Under the pieces are notes generated by a model. The model saw only the letters and a list, made by a program, of their open reading frames with translations. It was not told where the DNA came from and did no database searches. A DNA stretch of 7,463 nucleotides, taken from the NCBI GenBank assembly GCA_002440975.1, contig DJWN01000040.1, positions 1 to 7,463 of the forward strand, written 5' to 3'. A program made the translations under genes and the position numbers. This DNA is from Bacteroidales bacterium UBA6229 (GTDB lineage Bacteria > Bacteroidota > Bacteroidia > Bacteroidales > F082). This document shows, piece by piece, positions 6,556-7,463 of the stretch (position 1 is its first letter; each line of letters begins with the position of its first letter).

Positions 6556-7340
6556 ATGAGAGATATTAAAGATTTAGAAAGTAAGGCACTAAAATTTTGG
6601 CCAAAAAAAATTTCAGTTAAGGAAAAAAACTCAAGTATTATCCCAAAACTTATTGAGACACAAGACAAATTTATTAGTCTTCTAAATATCTCCGATGCGA
6701 GTCCTTTTAAGTGGAAAGATACACTTTTAAGTACGAAAAATTTATCAGGAAACTTGTTTTTAAAGCATTTAATATGTTGTTGCTTTTCGGCGGTTCTGCA
6801 ATCAATGACAATATTCCAAACGAAATTATCGAAAAATGTATAATTGGCACAATGTTAGGAAAAACAAATGAATTAGAAACTTTTGTAAAACAAAGATATA
6901 TCTGGGTAAGTAGAATTACTGGAGGTGCAGAAGCAAATACATTAGGGCAATTGACACAGCATTATGTCAAGGAATATTTAGAAGAAAAACTTCCAAATTG
7001 GAGTATAAACAAAGACCAATTACCTAAAGTTAGCCAGAATGAAAGAACTTCTTTATCTGTTGATATTGTGGTGAAATCACCATCAGGCAAGTTTTGTGCA
7101 GTTGAAGTAAGTTTCCAAGTAACAACCAATTCAACAATCGAAAGAAAAGCAGGACAAGCACAAGCACGACAAGAATTGTTACATGCAAATGGTCATAAAA
7201 TTGCGTATGTAATAGATGGTGCTGGTAACTTTGCAAGACAATCTGCCTTAAAAACAATTAGTCAGTACAGTGATTGTATAGTTTCTTTTCAGGATAGTGA
7301 ATTAGATACTTTGGTTAAGTTTCTCAAAACTTTAAAATAA
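6556..7340 (+). pseudogene. Type II restriction-endonuclease-like gene split by a -1 frame switch
   Basis: Two reading frames together give one protein of about 261 aa, a usual size for a type II restriction enzyme. Frame A runs from ATG 6556 to a stop at 6841-6843. Frame B is open from 6711, directly after a stop, to 7340, with only a GTG as possible start. Frame A looks coding up to KWKDTLL...SGNLFLK (to about 6765), and frame B looks coding from about MLLLFGGSAIND (6774) onward. Frame B holds GGAEANTLGQ (71-80 of that frame) followed by an acidic helix. Then come SVDIVV (Asp118) and AVEVSFQ (Glu132), then IDGAGNFARQSAL and SDCIVSF. This order resembles PD-(D/E)XK endonucleases, though the usual lysine of ExK is Ser134. 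The exact family and recognition site are not recognised. The gene may be broken, a sequencing error, or expressed by frameshifting. Confidence 0.6.
6747..6805 (+). other. Candidate -1 frameshift site in the endonuclease-like gene
   Basis: TTTAAAG (6759-6765) fits X XXY YYZ in the upstream frame, with codons TTA (6760-6762) and AAG (6763-6765). Slipping back one base gives exactly the downstream frame. A Shine-Dalgarno-like AGGA (6747-6750) lies 8 bases upstream, and a possible stem TTGTTGC (6777-6783) with GCAATCAA (6798-6805, one bulged T) lies 11 bases downstream. The stem is weak and Bacteroidota use Shine-Dalgarno pairing poorly, so a plain one-base loss is equally possible. Confidence 0.35.
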
Positions 7341-7342
7341 AT

Positions 7343-7463
7343 ATGGCTCATAAAAGTGAAACAAATATTAAACTACAGTTAGTTGATGCTGGTGTAGACA
7401 CATTACAAAAGTTTTCTGAAAATGATGTTTGGTTTATTAAGCTACCTTATTATATTTCCGAAT
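7343..7463 (+). CDS. Unidentified gene, 5' part only, cut by the right edge
   Basis: ATG at 7343, two bases after the endonuclease-like stop, opens a frame that stays open to the window end (40 complete codons). The visible N-terminus begins MAHKSETNIKLQL and contains FSENDVWFIKLPYY. It is hydrophilic with no signal peptide. I do not recognise the family. The tight spacing suggests an operon with the endonuclease-like gene, so it may be a second restriction component, a control protein or a methyltransferase subunit, but no diagnostic motif is visible yet. Confidence 0.6.
   Translation, partial: MAHKSETNIKLQLVDAGVDTLQKFSENDVWFIKLPYYISE

Noticed and set aside
6711..7340. Independent gene starting at GTG 6711
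   Set aside because: The frame opens only because a stop ends at 6710, the start is an unsupported GTG, and the first about 20 residues look non-coding compared with the overlapping frame. A single gene from 6556 with a frame switch explains the region better.
1..7463. CRISPR arrays, tRNA or rRNA genes, insertion sequences
   Set aside because: No regularly spaced repeats, no tRNA-like cloverleaf or rRNA sequence, and no transposase motifs were seen.

Overview
The window looks like a chromosomal piece of a Bacteroidota bacterium. Three lines of evidence point there: several genes are preceded by a TAnnTTTG-type -7 box about 20-30 bases before the start codon (154-161, 5486-5493, 6529-6536), starts lack good Shine-Dalgarno sequences, and the protein set fits (WtpA-type lipoprotein, KinB-like sensor, TrkH). 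All genes lie on the + strand. The genus cannot be told from this window.

Region 1 (1-3153) is a tight operon. A ModE-type winged-helix regulator (181-573) overlaps by four bases a WtpA-type tungstate/molybdate-binding lipoprotein (570-1529). An ALDH7-family aldehyde dehydrogenase (1541-3097) follows after 11 bases, and the unit closes with a clear intrinsic terminator (3124-3153). The 180 bases upstream hold a promoter and an unusual density of inverted and direct repeats. No permease or ATPase for the oxyanion transporter lies in the window.

Region 2 (3154-5466) is a two-gene unit. The first gene encodes a membrane sensor protein with the periplasmic four-helix region and HAMP domain of KinB-like histidine kinases but no kinase (3250-4020). 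Twelve bases later comes a full-length TrkH potassium-uptake subunit (4033-5466). No trkA is present in the window.

Region 3 (5467-6412) is a single EamA/DMT-family ten-helix transporter with its own promoter.

Region 4 (6413-7463) is AT-rich and has a different character. After a spacer with a promoter overlapped by a perfect 7-bp inverted repeat, there is a type II restriction-endonuclease-like gene whose reading frame is split by a -1 shift (6556-7340). The switch zone contains a canonical T TTA AAG slippery heptamer. An unidentified gene follows and runs off the right edge (7343 onward). This looks like the left end of an acquired restriction-modification or defence island. The cognate methyltransferase, if present, lies outside the window.

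The points most worth a second look are the kinase-less sensor coupled to TrkH, the frame switch in the endonuclease gene, and the operon joining a tungstate-binding protein and ModE-like regulator to an ALDH7 enzyme without transporter partners.
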